Shown one piece after another: positions 26,049 through 35,074 of a DNA stretch of 64,000 nucleotides. Within the stretch, counting starts at the first letter, position 1, and each line of letters starts with the position of its first letter. The translations under genes and the position numbers were made by a program. The notes under the pieces are model-generated. The model saw only the letters and a program-made list of their open reading frames with translations, had not been told where the DNA came from and did not search any database. This stretch comes from UBA7960 sp964624065 (lineage in GTDB: Bacteria; Bacteroidota; Bacteroidia; Bacteroidales; UBA7960): the NCBI GenBank assembly GCA_964624065.1, contig CAZUWF010000001.1, forward strand, positions 1 through 64,000, read 5' to 3'.

Positions 26049-28477
26049 AATCGGAGGCTAGTTCCAATAAAAAAATGCCTTCCGGCTTGCGGAAAGAACC
26101 CGTCTTCGAGGGTAGTGATTCCCGCCCCTGCAATAAATCCCTTGTAAACCCAGGCATTGGTTTCGTACATTAAATTGAAAACGTTGTTTACCTGCAAGAT
26201 CACCCCAACCTCCTGAAAAAACTTGGGATAAAACCTCAAATTTATCCTAATGTCATTAACAAGATAAGGATCTAGCATCCGATTAACATTGCTCGTGTTG
26301 TCAATATATTGTTTACCAACATATTTGCTGGTAAGGTTCACCTCGAACCAGTAGTGGGGTGAGTAGGTCAGCGAGCTGGCAGACACCCACGATGGCGAAA
26401 AAGCAATTGTAGTATTCTTATATTCGGTAGCGTTGGTGCCGACCCAGTTAAAGGCTGCATCGTATGAATCAACATACTCGGTAAATGCGGGTATTTTGTT
26501 CCGGCTCAGAGTTGTGTTTGCCTGCCATTTTAGGTTATCAAGAATCTGGACCCCGATTTCAAATTCGAGCCCTGCACGGTGGCTTTTTTCAATGTTTTTA
26601 CGAGTGAAACCGCCTACATCGTTAATTTGTCCCGTAAGGATCAACTGATCTCTGTAGTTCATAAAATAAATATTTGCACCCATTTGGAGGTTTTTCCAAC
26701 CATGCCGGTATCCAACTTCAAGGTTTTGCATTGATTCGGGCTTTGGCCGGCTTTCGGGCGAAGACTCGGTGAAGTCGCGCCGTACAGGTTCGCGGTTACC
26801 GAGGCCGGCAAAAAGGTGAAAGGTTCCACCGGCGGTTGGATTGTAATTGATGCCCACCTTTGGATTGAAAAAGTTGAAACTTACGTTGTGGTCGAGCGTG
26901 GTCACCTCGCCCAAGACCCATGCTGGCCCTTTGAACGAATAACTAACTTGACGATATTGCAAGTCGGCAAAAAGATTAAACCGGGAAGAGAGCTCAACGA
27001 TTGATTTTACGAAAGTGTTGTAATCATTCTTTGTGGCATCGTTGTCGTAATACCTGTGGCCTTTTGCTATCGAGAGTATGTTGCGAGCCCAAATAATTTC
27101 CCCAAAATGCTTTCCCATATAGGTATTGGCACCCCCACCACCACTTAGAGATACACCCCTTATTGCGCTGTAGTTCCACGAAAACACCATACCCAAGAAA
27201 TCATTGTCGAGCCAACGCCTGCGAATCAAATCGCTCCTGGAAAACGTTTGCCCTCCAATTGTAAACAGTGGAAGTCCGTAGCGGCTGAGCCTGTCATTTG
27301 CCCTGTATTGCTCGTAATATCCCTTGCCCTTGGTGTAGTGCAATGCCAAACTGGCATTTAAACCCTTGCTGAACGAATGGTGGACGTGAGCCTGAAAATG
27401 ATGCTGCTCGTAGTTATCGGTTTCGTTTTCGTAAAAAGTTTCCTTGCCGTTTTGATCTATGAACTTTCCGGAAGGGTTGTAGGTACGGTTTGATTGGAGC
27501 AAGCTGCTCGGCACGCCATTCCAGGCAAGATAGGTTTTTTCGTTGCCCGAAAAAGCAATCAACCTAAGTGCGGTATTTTTTCCAAAATATCCGCCCGAGA
27601 GGAAGAAGGAACGCAGGTTTGAGGAAGCCCTATCTACGTAACCATCCGAAACAATTCTCGACAACCTTCCATCGAAGGCCCAGCCGTTCTTTAACAGGCC
27701 TGTCGAAAAACCGACAGTGTTTTTCATCGTAGAAAACGAGCCCACCGAATTATCGAGAAATGCTGCAGGGTTTTGAGTCAGCCCGGAAGTTTTCAAACTT
27801 ATAGTTGCACCGAAGGCTCCCGCCCCGTGCGTGCTAAGGCCAACACCACGCTGTACTTGAATATTCTCGACTGACGAAACAATGTCGGGCATGTTTACCC
27901 ACCAAACACCGTGCGACTCCGGATCATTGAGCGGCACGCCATTTATGGTAACATTGATGCGCGTGTCATCACTGCCGCGAATTTTTAGCGAAGTGTAACC
28001 TACACCTGCACCGGCATCGGAGCTGGCAACAAGACTAGGGGTAAGGCCAAGCAAGAATGGTAAGTCTTGCCCTGTGTTTCGTGGAGCCAACTCGTGCTTG
28101 TTGATGTTTGTGTATGTTGCCGGTGTGCGTGCATCGGCCCTAAGGCCCGCAACAACAACCTCCTGGGCAACAGCCATAGTTGGTTCCAACCTTATATCAA
28201 GGATGCCTTGATGTGGAAGCCTCACATTTACGCATAGAGTTTGGTAGCCCACGTAACTAATTCTCAGGGTTACCTCCAACCCCGGTAACCCAGAAAGCTG
28301 AAAATGTCCGCTGGAACTGGACACCGCTCCAATGAATGATCCTTCGACCGCAATATTGGTTCCCAGAAGCGGGGCACCGTCAATAGCGTCTACTACTACA
28401 CCTTTTAAAATGTGCTGCGAAAAAAGCACAACCTGAAACGACAAGACAAGGCTTGCCAAAACCACAATTTTTTTCAT
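26045..28477 (-). CDS. TonB-dependent outer-membrane receptor, TPP-riboswitch controlled
   Basis: An 810-residue outer-membrane receptor. I start at MKKIVVLASLVLSF, a signal peptide; a longer in-frame reading would run into the riboswitch and is rejected. After the signal comes a carboxypeptidase-regulatory-like domain (LKGVVVDAIDGAPLLGTNIAVEG), then the plug (LKIRGSDDTRINVTINGVPLNDPESHG, VENIQVQRGVGLSTHGAGAFGA in part) and a 22-strand type barrel to the C-terminal aromatic residue. A TPP riboswitch in its leader makes thiamine or a thiamine precursor the probable ligand, as for the OMthi receptors of Bacteroides. No thiamine transporter or kinase gene is adjacent; the gene is a single-gene unit. 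Confidence 0.93.
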   Translation of the reverse strand: MKKIVVLASLVLSFQVVLFSQHILKGVVVDAIDGAPLLGTNIAVEGSFIGAVSSSSGHFQLSGLPGLEVTLRISYVGYQTLCVNVRLPHQGILDIRLEPTMAVAQEVVVAGLRADARTPATYTNINKHELAPRNTGQDLPFLLGLTPSLVASSDAGAGVGYTSLKIRGSDDTRINVTINGVPLNDPESHGVWWVNMPDIVSSVENIQVQRGVGLSTHGAGAFGATISLKTSGLTQNPAAFLDNSVGSFSTMKNTVGFSTGLLKNGWAFDGRLSRIVSDGYVDRASSNLRSFFLSGGYFGKNTALRLIAFSGNEKTYLAWNGVPSSLLQSNRTYNPSGKFIDQNGKETFYENETDNYEQHHFQAHVHHSFSKGLNASLALHYTKGKGYYEQYRANDRLSRYGLPLFTIGGQTFSRSDLIRRRWLDNDFLGMVFSWNYSAIRGVSLSGGGGANTYMGKHFGEIIWARNILSIAKGHRYYDNDATKNDYNTFVKSIVELSSRFNLFADLQYRQVSYSFKGPAWVLGEVTTLDHNVSFNFFNPKVGINYNPTAGGTFHLFAGLGNREPVRRDFTESSPESRPKPESMQNLEVGYRHGWKNLQMGANIYFMNYRDQLILTGQINDVGGFTRKNIEKSHRAGLEFEIGVQILDNLKWQANTTLSRNKIPAFTEYVDSYDAAFNWVGTNATEYKNTTIAFSPSWVSASSLTYSPHYWFEVNLTSKYVGKQYIDNTSNVNRMLDPYLVNDIRINLRFYPKFFQEVGVILQVNNVFNLMYETNAWVYKGFIAGAGITTLEDGFFPQAGRHFFIGTSLRF

Positions 28478-28544
28478 TTTTTTTGATTCTTTTTGGTTAA
28501 CATTTAGCGGGAAAAGGGGCAAATACCCGCCTTTTGTTACTACC

Positions 28545-28617
28545 ATTCCCTTCGTCGGCATTACCCGTATCAGGTTCAATGGGTTTGATCTCAGCCCGTA
28601 ATTTTAGGGCACCCCTG
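28545..28617 (-). promoter_or_regulatory. TPP riboswitch (THI element)
   Basis: The minus strand contains all the conserved THI-box pieces in order: GGGGTGCC, GGGCTGAGAT, ACCC, TTGAACCTGAT, GGGTAATGCC and CGAAGGGA. The element senses thiamine pyrophosphate. Between it and the start codon a hairpin can form (28506-28531, GCGGG/CCCGC) without a long T-run, so control may act on translation or by a weak terminator. It lies about 70 bases before the TonB receptor start. Confidence 0.96.
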
Positions 28618-28635
28618 TTTTTTGATAATCTTTTA

Positions 28636-28666
28636 CAAAGGTACGAAAGATTATCATTGTTTTCAA
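28636..28666 (-). promoter_or_regulatory. Promoter of the riboswitch-TonB receptor transcript
   Basis: On the minus strand TTG (28664-28666), 20 bases, then TACCTTTG (28636-28643) form a full -33/-7 pair, placing the start of transcription shortly before the riboswitch. Confidence 0.7.
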
Positions 28667-28814
28667 TTTTTTTTTAAGCTTAAGGAGCAGTGTGGGGTAG
28701 AAATAGTAAAACAAAAAATGGCAACAAAAAGCCAATGTATAAAGGCTTACAGCCAAAAGCCAACCTGCAACCATATACAAATTTCCAGTCGCTGATTACT
28801 TATTTTCCCTTACC

Positions 28815-28848
28815 TTGCCGAAACAATAATGCCATTTACTTATCTTTG
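28815..28848 (+). promoter_or_regulatory. Promoter of aroQ
   Basis: TTG (28815-28817) and TATCTTTG (28841-28848) lie 23 bases apart, with the -7 box 21 bases before the aroQ ATG. Confidence 0.6.
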
Positions 28849-28869
28849 TGCGCAATAAAATACTGGAAC

Positions 28870-29301
28870 ATGAAAATTGCAATAATAAATGGTCCTAACC
28901 TTAACCTCCTTGGAAGAAGGGAGGAAGACATTTATGGTAATTGCAGTTTCGACGAATATTTGATTTTACTTAGAGACAAATACCACCAGGTTGCGATTGA
29001 GTATTTTCAATCCAATGTAGAGGGTGAAATAATCAACAAGCTTCACGAGATAGGCGCCGACGTTGCTGGTATTATCATCAACGCGGGTGGCTACACCCAT
29101 ACCAGCGTGGCAATAGCCGATGCGGTGCGGTCAATAAGCACGCCGGTTGTGGAGGTTCACATCTCCAATATCTTTGCGCGCGAGGACTACCGGCACGTTT
29201 CATTGCTTGGGGCACATTGCATGGGTTCGGTATCAGGATTCGGGTTAGATTCATACGAAATTGCAATCAAAAGTTTTTTGTTGAAAAAAGAAAACCAATA
29301 A
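28870..29301 (+). CDS. aroQ: 3-dehydroquinate dehydratase, type II
   Basis: A 143-residue enzyme that converts 3-dehydroquinate to 3-dehydroshikimate, third step of the shikimate pathway. The start is the ATG giving MKIAIINGPNLNLLGRRE; a longer in-frame reading of 60 more residues has no family similarity and crosses the promoter. Key residues are visible: the flexible-loop segment LNLLGRREEDIYG (catalytic Arg and Tyr region), FQSNVEGEIINKLHE, INAGGYTHTSVAIADA and EVHISNIFAREDYRHVS. Length matches type II enzymes (about 145). The C69 peptidase start lies 11 bases after the stop. Confidence 0.96.
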   Translation: MKIAIINGPNLNLLGRREEDIYGNCSFDEYLILLRDKYHQVAIEYFQSNVEGEIINKLHEIGADVAGIIINAGGYTHTSVAIADAVRSISTPVVEVHISNIFAREDYRHVSLLGAHCMGSVSGFGLDSYEIAIKSFLLKKENQ

Positions 29302-29312
29302 TTTACACTTTT

Positions 29313-31046
29313 ATGAAAAATGTTTTTGCTGCCATCGTCTTTGCCATTTTTTCCTTGGGGCAGATTAATGTTGTGGCTTGTACCAGTTACTTGGTAACCC
29401 CCGGTGCCTCGGTTGATGGTTCTTCAATGATAACCTATGCTGCCGACTCACATATTCGATACGGTGAGCTTTACTACCTTCCGGGAGGGAAGCAGCCCAA
29501 GGGCTCGTATTTCCAGGCATACTACAGGGGCAGCCACAAACCTTTGGCCAAGATACCAAATCCAGAGCAAACCTACACCGTAATCGGTTTTATGAACGAA
29601 AAAAAAGTCGCAATTGGCGAAACGACCTTCGGAGGAAGGAGCGAACTTGCCGACACAACGGGTGGGATTGACTACGGCAGCCTTATGTTTGTTTCTATGC
29701 AGCGCTCCGCAACCGCCAGGGAGGCCATAAGGGTTATTGCCGAACTGGTTGAAGAGTTTGGATACTACGGGCCGGGTGAGTCCTTCTCCATTGCCGACCC
29801 TTACGAGGTGTGGATTATGGAAATTATCGGAAAGGGAACAGATCTGAGGGTTGACCGCAAGACAAATAAATATTACAATGCCGACAAGGGAGCCGTGTGG
29901 GTTGCCAAAAGAATACCCGACGGCTACATATCGGCTCACGCCAACCATGCCAGAATTATGGGGTTTGAAAAGGAAAACCCTAAAACTTCAATAAGTTCCA
30001 AGAGTTTTCATTTACTAAACGAGCCCGGCCTCAACACTATTTATGCGCACGATGTAATTTCTTTTGCTCGTCGCAAGGGGTATTTTACGGGAACCGATTC
30101 CCAATTTAGCTTTAGCGACGTTTACGCCCCGATAGATTTCCAAAAGGCGCGTTTTTGCGAGGCTCGCGTTTGGAGTGCATTCAAAGAGGTCAACACCACT
30201 ATGGATGCTTACCTTGACTATGCAATGGGCTACGACCTAAAAAACAGGATGCCCTTATACATCAAGCCGGAGCGAAAGCTATCGGTGCAGGACTTGATAA
30301 ACTTCAAACGTGACTACCTTCAAGGCACCGAATATGATATGAGCCAAGACATCGGGGCGGGGCCATGGGGAATGCCGTATCGCTGGCGCCCATTGACTTG
30401 GAAAATCGATGGCAAAACGTACTTTCACGAGCGTACAACTGCCACACAACAAACCGCCTTTTCCTACGTAGCCCATTTGCGCGGGGATTTGCCCGATCCC
30501 GTTGGTGGAATTCTTTGGTTTGGAGTTGACGATGCCAACACAACGGTTTACGTGCCCATGTATTCGGGAATGCAAAGGGTGCCGCGGTCGTTCGAAGTGG
30601 AAAATGGGAACATTTTGGAGTATTCTGACCAGGCTGCTTTTTGGGTTTTCAACAAGGTTGCGCACCTGGCATACCTGCGTTACAGCCTCAAGATGCCAGA
30701 CATAAAAAAGGTGCAAGGAGAGCTTGAGAACAAGTTTATGGCAATGGTACCAACAATTGATAAAGTCGCTTCCGAACTGTACAAAAAAGATCCCCAGTTA
30801 TCCAAGGAGTTTGTAACGGAATTTTCTGTGTCCTGGGGCAATCATACCGTTGAGCGCTGGGAGGAGCTTTTTAGATTTTTGATGGTCAAATATTTGGATG
30901 GCAACAAGAAAAGGGAAGAAAATGGCCTTTTCTTAACTGGCAAATACGGTCGCTACCCCATTGTTGAGCATCCAGAGTATCCGGAATGGTGGCTCCGGCT
31001 CATTGTTAAGCTAACCGGAGATAAGTTCTTGGTGCCGGAGAAGTAA
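29313..31046 (+). CDS. C69-family dipeptidase
   Basis: A 577-residue peptidase of family C69, an N-terminal nucleophile hydrolase. I start at MKNVFAAIVFAIFSLG, a signal peptide; the in-frame reading that begins inside aroQ is rejected. The presumed catalytic Cys is Cys23 in VACTSYLVTP, just after the signal, as is normal in this family where removal of the leader frees the Cys. Family segments such as GFMNEKKVAIGETTFGG, SFSIADPYEVWIMEI and GAVWVAKRIPDGYISAHAN follow. It likely works in the periplasm on dipeptides. It is probably co-transcribed with aroQ and ends at a strong hairpin. Confidence 0.9.
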   Translation: MKNVFAAIVFAIFSLGQINVVACTSYLVTPGASVDGSSMITYAADSHIRYGELYYLPGGKQPKGSYFQAYYRGSHKPLAKIPNPEQTYTVIGFMNEKKVAIGETTFGGRSELADTTGGIDYGSLMFVSMQRSATAREAIRVIAELVEEFGYYGPGESFSIADPYEVWIMEIIGKGTDLRVDRKTNKYYNADKGAVWVAKRIPDGYISAHANHARIMGFEKENPKTSISSKSFHLLNEPGLNTIYAHDVISFARRKGYFTGTDSQFSFSDVYAPIDFQKARFCEARVWSAFKEVNTTMDAYLDYAMGYDLKNRMPLYIKPERKLSVQDLINFKRDYLQGTEYDMSQDIGAGPWGMPYRWRPLTWKIDGKTYFHERTTATQQTAFSYVAHLRGDLPDPVGGILWFGVDDANTTVYVPMYSGMQRVPRSFEVENGNILEYSDQAAFWVFNKVAHLAYLRYSLKMPDIKKVQGELENKFMAMVPTIDKVASELYKKDPQLSKEFVTEFSVSWGNHTVERWEELFRFLMVKYLDGNKKREENGLFLTGKYGRYPIVEHPEYPEWWLRLIVKLTGDKFLVPEK

Positions 31047-31063
31047 GAGCCGTAGAGACAGAT

Positions 31064-31098
31064 AAAAAAAGCCGTCCCTTTTGGTGAGACGGCTTTTT
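31064..31098 (+). terminator. Terminator after the C69 dipeptidase gene
   Basis: Seven A residues and GCCGTC (31071-31076) pair with GACGGC plus five T residues (31088-31098) around an eleven-base loop. It is 18 bases after the stop codon. Confidence 0.85.
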
Positions 31099-31212
31099 CG
31101 TTGATTGGTTGCCTTACTGCAAATTTCAAGAAATATTTTTATTCAATTAATTCTGAGAACAATAGCAGCTAAGGTGCGAAACCAAGCGCGCTTACCCTAT
31201 AATGGGTGGTAA

Positions 31213-31467
31213 TTAGAAGCGCTCTTTCCTTTCTTCAGCTTTGTTTACGATAATGTTGCGGCCCATAACCTCGGTGCCGTGCAACCCGTCGATGGCTTTT
31301 TGGGCGTCCTTGTCGTCGGGCATTTCAACAAAACCAAAACCTCTACTGCGACCGGTAATTTTGTCAGTGATGATCTTTGCCGATGTAACTTCACCAAATT
31401 CGGCAAACAAGTCTTTCAATCCGTTTTCCGGCAGACGGAAGGGAAGACTTCCTACAAAAATGTTCAT
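31213..31467 (-). CDS. RRM-type RNA-binding protein
   Basis: An 84-residue single RNA-recognition-motif protein. RNP2 is NIFVGSL (residues 2-8) and RNP1 is SRGFGFVEM (about 41-49), both with the aromatic residues that stack on RNA. It ends in a short basic tail (KAEERKERF). Such small RRM proteins are common in Bacteroidota and act as broad RNA-binding factors, with roles in post-transcriptional control reported in Bacteroides. It is a single gene with its own promoter. Confidence 0.93.
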   Translation of the reverse strand: MNIFVGSLPFRLPENGLKDLFAEFGEVTSAKIITDKITGRSRGFGFVEMPDDKDAQKAIDGLHGTEVMGRNIIVNKAEERKERF

Positions 31468-31496
31468 AATGAAAAAAATAAAAAATTAATACGGCG

Positions 31497-31529
31497 CAAA
31501 AGTAACTTAAAAAGAAATACAAAAAGCAA
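31497..31529 (-). promoter_or_regulatory. Promoter of the RRM gene
   Basis: On the minus strand TTG (31527-31529), 22 bases, then TACTTTTG (31497-31504), 30 bases before the ATG. Confidence 0.65.
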
Positions 31530-31594
31530 TAAATAAAAAAAACGTGTTGATTTTCTGTTTTTTGAGGGCAAAACCATTTAAAATGCACGTACAG

Positions 31595-32287
31595 CTAGGT
31601 GGATATTGCCATTGTGGCCAACCATAATTTTCTGCCACCAACCTGGAGCAATTTTTGGGCACAAGCTTCGAGGGTAGAGCCGGTGGTCACCACGTCGTCA
31701 ACAAGCAAGATGTTCTTGTTCTCTATTTCCCCGGGCCTTGTTACCTCGAACACCGTTTTTACGTTTTCCCACCGTTTGAATCTGGTTTTCCTTGTTTGCG
31801 TTCCCGTATGAACCACCCGTAGCAGGTTTGAAGCATCCATATCAACGCCCAAAGCCTCGGCAAGTCCCCTGCCAAAAACCTCGCTTTGGTTGAATCCCCT
31901 TGATTTCATTTTGGCCGGGTGAAGAGGTACTGGTACAATCAACTCAAGCCCCTTAAAATGGTGCGATTCCTTGATTTCGGCACCGAGCATAAGGCCGAGC
32001 AAATGCCCAATTTCCTGATGACCCTTGTACTTGAACTGATGGATTAGGTGCTGCACCTTACTGCCCTTTTGGAAGTATAGCAAGGCTGCGCCTGCTTCAA
32101 CAGGGATGCGCCCCCAGAAAAATTGTGTTAGTTTGTTTTCTTTTTCCCTTGAGAAAAACGTATAAGGCAACTTAATCCTGCAAACGGTGCAAATGCACTG
32201 CTCGTTCAAAACCAAACCCTCCCCACATGAATAGCACGTTCGTGGATAGAGGAGGGCCAGGAAATTGTCCAAAACCTTTAGAACCAT
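31595..32287 (-). CDS. ComF-family phosphoribosyltransferase-like protein
   Basis: A 230-residue protein, taken from the ATG giving MVLKVLDNFLALLYP; an upstream TTG start would add 23 unsupported residues. The N-terminal zinc-binding cysteines are CYSCGEG and CICTVC, and the phosphoribosyltransferase domain carries the PRPP loop NILLVDDVVTTGST near the C-terminus. ComF proteins support DNA uptake in competent bacteria, but the family is also widespread in non-competent species. It faces the Yip1-like gene across a short divergent gap. Confidence 0.9.
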   Translation of the reverse strand: MVLKVLDNFLALLYPRTCYSCGEGLVLNEQCICTVCRIKLPYTFFSREKENKLTQFFWGRIPVEAGAALLYFQKGSKVQHLIHQFKYKGHQEIGHLLGLMLGAEIKESHHFKGLELIVPVPLHPAKMKSRGFNQSEVFGRGLAEALGVDMDASNLLRVVHTGTQTRKTRFKRWENVKTVFEVTRPGEIENKNILLVDDVVTTGSTLEACAQKLLQVGGRKLWLATMAIST

Positions 32288-32361
32288 TGGTGGTTTTTTT
32301 ATCAAAGGTAGGTGTTTAGATTTTGTGGTTATTTTTATTTTCCCTTGTTCAGGCAAAAATT

Positions 32362-32392
32362 TTGTGTTTTATTTGAAAAAGTATTAACTTTA
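32362..32392 (+). promoter_or_regulatory. Promoter of the Yip1-like gene
   Basis: TTG (32362-32364), a 20-base spacer and TAACTTTA (32385-32392). The -7 box ends in A rather than G, like that of the T9SS gene at 42331. Confidence 0.5.
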
Positions 32393-32422
32393 GCGCGTAC
32401 AACACAAAAAACAACCTTAACC

Positions 32423-33028
32423 ATGGAAAAACTAATCAACAGGGTCAAGCAAATATTGCTTAAACCCAAGGATGAATGGGAAGTAATTGCCAAAGAGGAA
32501 ACCACAATAGTAAATATGCTAACGGGGTACGTTTTGCCGCTATCGGTTATTGGAGTAATTGCTTCGTTTATAGGTATGAGCTTGATAGGAATAAAGATGC
32601 CATTTTTTGGTAACGTTAAATCTGCTGACTGGGGTCTTTATGCCGCCCTTTCGTTTTTTATTCCTATTGTGCTGGGGGTTTTGCTAAGTGGGTGGATCAT
32701 TAGCTTGCTGGCTCCATCTTTTGGCACCAAGCTTAGCCTTGATGACGGCGTAAAGCTTGTAGGATATTCATACACACCCACCTTTGTAGGGGCAATTTTC
32801 TATCTCTTTCCTCCCTTGTCTTTTTTGGCTGCGCTTGCTGGAATTTATGGTCTATACCTGCTTTACATCGGATTCAAGCCAATAACACAGGTTACGGAGG
32901 ATAAGGTAACGGGATATTTTCTAGTTAGCTTGGTGGTAATTATAATTGCTTACGTTGTATTGGGATTGATCCTAGGTGCAATTTTACCTTACGGAGAAGC
33001 CAGTTTGGCTACTAATTTCAGATTTTAG
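32423..33028 (+). CDS. Yip1-domain membrane protein
   Basis: A 201-residue protein, started at MEKLINRVKQILLKPKDEWEVI, which is the usual opening of bacterial Yip1-domain proteins (a short helix with a LKPKxEWxxI motif, then membrane segments). I see five hydrophobic stretches, near residues 32-50, 70-95, 110-130, 140-155 and 165-190. The family has no established function in bacteria. It is transcribed away from comF and ends near a hairpin shared with the convergent zinc-ribbon gene. Confidence 0.8.
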   Translation: MEKLINRVKQILLKPKDEWEVIAKEETTIVNMLTGYVLPLSVIGVIASFIGMSLIGIKMPFFGNVKSADWGLYAALSFFIPIVLGVLLSGWIISLLAPSFGTKLSLDDGVKLVGYSYTPTFVGAIFYLFPPLSFLAALAGIYGLYLLYIGFKPITQVTEDKVTGYFLVSLVVIIIAYVVLGLILGAILPYGEASLATNFRF

Positions 33029-33061
33029 CAGCTTCCTCCAATTTAGGTTTCAAATTCTTTT

Positions 33062-33088
33062 AAAAAAAAAACGGACCTATCGGCCCGT
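33062..33088 (-). terminator. Terminator of the zinc-ribbon gene
   Basis: A seven-bp stem (33071-33077 with 33082-33088) and four-base loop. On the minus strand all pairs form, one as G-U, and a run of T follows (33062-33070). On the plus strand one pair is A-C, so it terminates the minus-strand gene better. Confidence 0.7.
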
Positions 33089-33093
33089 TTTTT

Positions 33094-33945
33094 TTATTTC
33101 GATCCAACCGCGTTGACTATTGAGTCGTCAACTAGAACTCTTCCGCAGTACTCGCACACAATAATTTTCTTGTGCAGTTTAATGTCGAGCTGCCTTTGAG
33201 GTGGTATTTTGTTAAAGCAGCCGCCGCAGGCATTTCTTTCCACCGGGACAACTGCCAATCCGTTTCGCATGTTTTCCCTGATGCGGTGGTAGGCGTTGAG
33301 CAGTCTTTCGTCAATCACCTTCTTGTTTTGTTCCGAAAGCTTCCGAAGGTTTTCTTCCTCGGCCCGGGTTTCTTCAACGATTGTTTCTAGCTCGCTCTTT
33401 TTCCCCTCTAGATCTTTTTGACGTTCGCTCAACCTTTCACTCGCATCGGCAAGAGTTTCACTTTTCATTTCAATGGCTGCAGTGAATTCTCTGATTTTCT
33501 TTTCGCAAAGCTGAATCTCAAGAGTTTGGTATTCTATTTCCTTCGAAAGCGAATCGTATTCTCGGTTATTGCGAACGTTCATTTGTTGCCCCTCATACTT
33601 CTTTATTAACTCCTTGGCGTCGTTAATGGCAATCTTCTTGCCTGAGGTTTCGTTTTCAACCTCTTTGATTTCTGAGGTTAGGTTATCTACACGGGTTTGG
33701 AGCCCGTGGATCTCGTCTTCAAGGTCTTCTACCTCGAGCGGAAGCTCACCCCTTATATTCAATATCTTGTCAATTTGGGAGTCAATTGTCTGGACTGTGT
33801 ATAGTGCAAGGAGTTTTTTTGTAACGTTAAACTCAACGTTTTCTTCGTTTCCCATTTCAGGTATTGCCACTGGAGAGCCCTCGGTGCCTGTGCTTGGGTT
33901 TATCTGCACGATGGATTCTTTTTCTTTTTTTAATGTTTTTGCCAT
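33094..33945 (-). CDS. Coiled-coil protein with C-terminal C4 zinc ribbon
   Basis: A 283-residue protein from the ATG giving MAKTLKKEKE; ten more codons in frame are possible but unlikely. Residues about 45-225 form a long charged coiled coil. The C-terminus has two CxxC pairs (ACGGCFNKIPP and VCEYCGRVL), a zinc ribbon of the COG1579/DUF-type found next to Nif3 in many bacteria. It lies 34 bases after nif3 on the same strand, so the two are co-transcribed. The function is unknown; binding nucleic acid is an inference from the ribbon. Confidence 0.87.
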   Translation of the reverse strand: MAKTLKKEKESIVQINPSTGTEGSPVAIPEMGNEENVEFNVTKKLLALYTVQTIDSQIDKILNIRGELPLEVEDLEDEIHGLQTRVDNLTSEIKEVENETSGKKIAINDAKELIKKYEGQQMNVRNNREYDSLSKEIEYQTLEIQLCEKKIREFTAAIEMKSETLADASERLSERQKDLEGKKSELETIVEETRAEEENLRKLSEQNKKVIDERLLNAYHRIRENMRNGLAVVPVERNACGGCFNKIPPQRQLDIKLHKKIIVCEYCGRVLVDDSIVNAVGSK

Positions 33946-33979
33946 TTTATGGGTAGTGTTTTTCGGTTTAAGCAAATCT

Positions 33980-35074
33980 CTAGAAGTAATTTACGGGGTT
34001 GTCGTGCCCCTTGAAAATTGAGAGTGCAAAATTAGTAAATTTTTTACTTACAACCTCATACAATAATTCCTTGGCAAATTGTTCGGTTTCGTAATGGCCT
34101 GCATCAACCATCAATATTCTGTCTTCTGCATCGAAAAACTGATGATACTTCAAGTCGGCGGTCACAAATGCATCGGCACCGGAAGTTATGGCATCATTTA
34201 GCAGGAATGATCCTGCGCCGCCACAAAAGGCCACATTCTTGATGATGCCTCCTCTAAGCCTCGTATGCCTTAGGCTGGGAGTGTGCAGTTTTTTCTTGAG
34301 CAAGTTCATGAAGTCGCCCTCGCTTAGGGGGACTTGCAGGGTTCCCATCATACCAGATCCAACTTCGTTGAAAGCATTGTCGAGGGGATAAACATCGTAA
34401 GCAACCTCCTCGTACGGATGGGCATCAATCATAGCATTTACAACTTTTGGCACGAGGTACGAGGGTAGTATGGTTTCTATTCGAACTTCGGGTTCGAAAT
34501 GCAATGCTCCCTTTTGGCCTACAAATTGGTTGGTGTCGTCTCCGCCCCTGAAGCTGCCCTTCCCCTCTGAGTTGAAGCTGCAACAATCGTACTTGCCTAT
34601 CACTCCTGCACCGGCTCCGAAAATGGCCTCCCTTACCGCCTCGGCTTCGTTTTGTGGACAAAAGGTGACGAGCTTCCGCAAAAGCCCTGTGGTGGGTTTT
34701 AATATCCGGAGGTTAACCAAGCCCAACTTTTGGCCAAGGATTCTATTTATGCCGGTTGAAACATTGTCAAGGTTGGTATGAATGCTGTAAATTGCAATGT
34801 CGTTCTTTATTGCCTCCACAATTACTTTCTGGTTTGCGGTTGCCCCGGTAATTTTTTTGAAGCTCCCGAAAATGAGAGGGTGGTGGGTTATTATCAGATC
34901 GCAACCATTGGCAATGGCTTCAATTATAACCGTGGGAGTTACGTCAAGGCAAATCAATCCCTTGGTAACCACTTTTGCGGGGCATCCTACTTGAAGGCCA
35001 CTGTTATCGTAGGCTTCTTGCAGCGAACTCGGGGCAATTTTCTCAAGGTGCTCGATAATTTCAGATAGTTTCAT
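33980..35074 (-). CDS. Nif3-like dinuclear metal centre hexameric protein
   Basis: A 364-residue Nif3/YqfO-family protein. The N-terminal part has the metal-site histidines in DLIITHHPLIFG, and the C-terminal part has DAFVTADLKYHQFFDAEDR and DAGHYETEQFAKELL, which complete the site. The middle, about residues 130-240, is the PII-like insert seen in longer members such as YqfO. The family is ubiquitous; some members are reported as GTP cyclohydrolase I type 2 or as metal-binding regulators. It is the first gene of a pair with the zinc-ribbon coiled-coil gene. Confidence 0.92.
   Translation of the reverse strand: MKLSEIIEHLEKIAPSSLQEAYDNSGLQVGCPAKVVTKGLICLDVTPTVIIEAIANGCDLIITHHPLIFGSFKKITGATANQKVIVEAIKNDIAIYSIHTNLDNVSTGINRILGQKLGLVNLRILKPTTGLLRKLVTFCPQNEAEAVREAIFGAGAGVIGKYDCCSFNSEGKGSFRGGDDTNQFVGQKGALHFEPEVRIETILPSYLVPKVVNAMIDAHPYEEVAYDVYPLDNAFNEVGSGMMGTLQVPLSEGDFMNLLKKKLHTPSLRHTRLRGGIIKNVAFCGGAGSFLLNDAITSGADAFVTADLKYHQFFDAEDRILMVDAGHYETEQFAKELLYEVVSKKFTNFALSIFKGHDNPVNYF

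Noticed and set aside
28478..28579. N-terminal extension of the TonB receptor frame
   Set aside because: The extra 34 codons lie in the region between the TPP riboswitch and the signal peptide start and overlap the riboswitch; the signal peptide at MKKIVVLAS marks the true start.
28690..28869. 60-residue upstream extension of aroQ
   Set aside because: It crosses the -33/-7 promoter and has no similarity to type II dehydroquinases, which begin close to KIAIINGPNLN.
29217..29312. C69 dipeptidase start inside aroQ
   Set aside because: The in-frame extension overlaps aroQ coding sequence and would bury the signal peptide.
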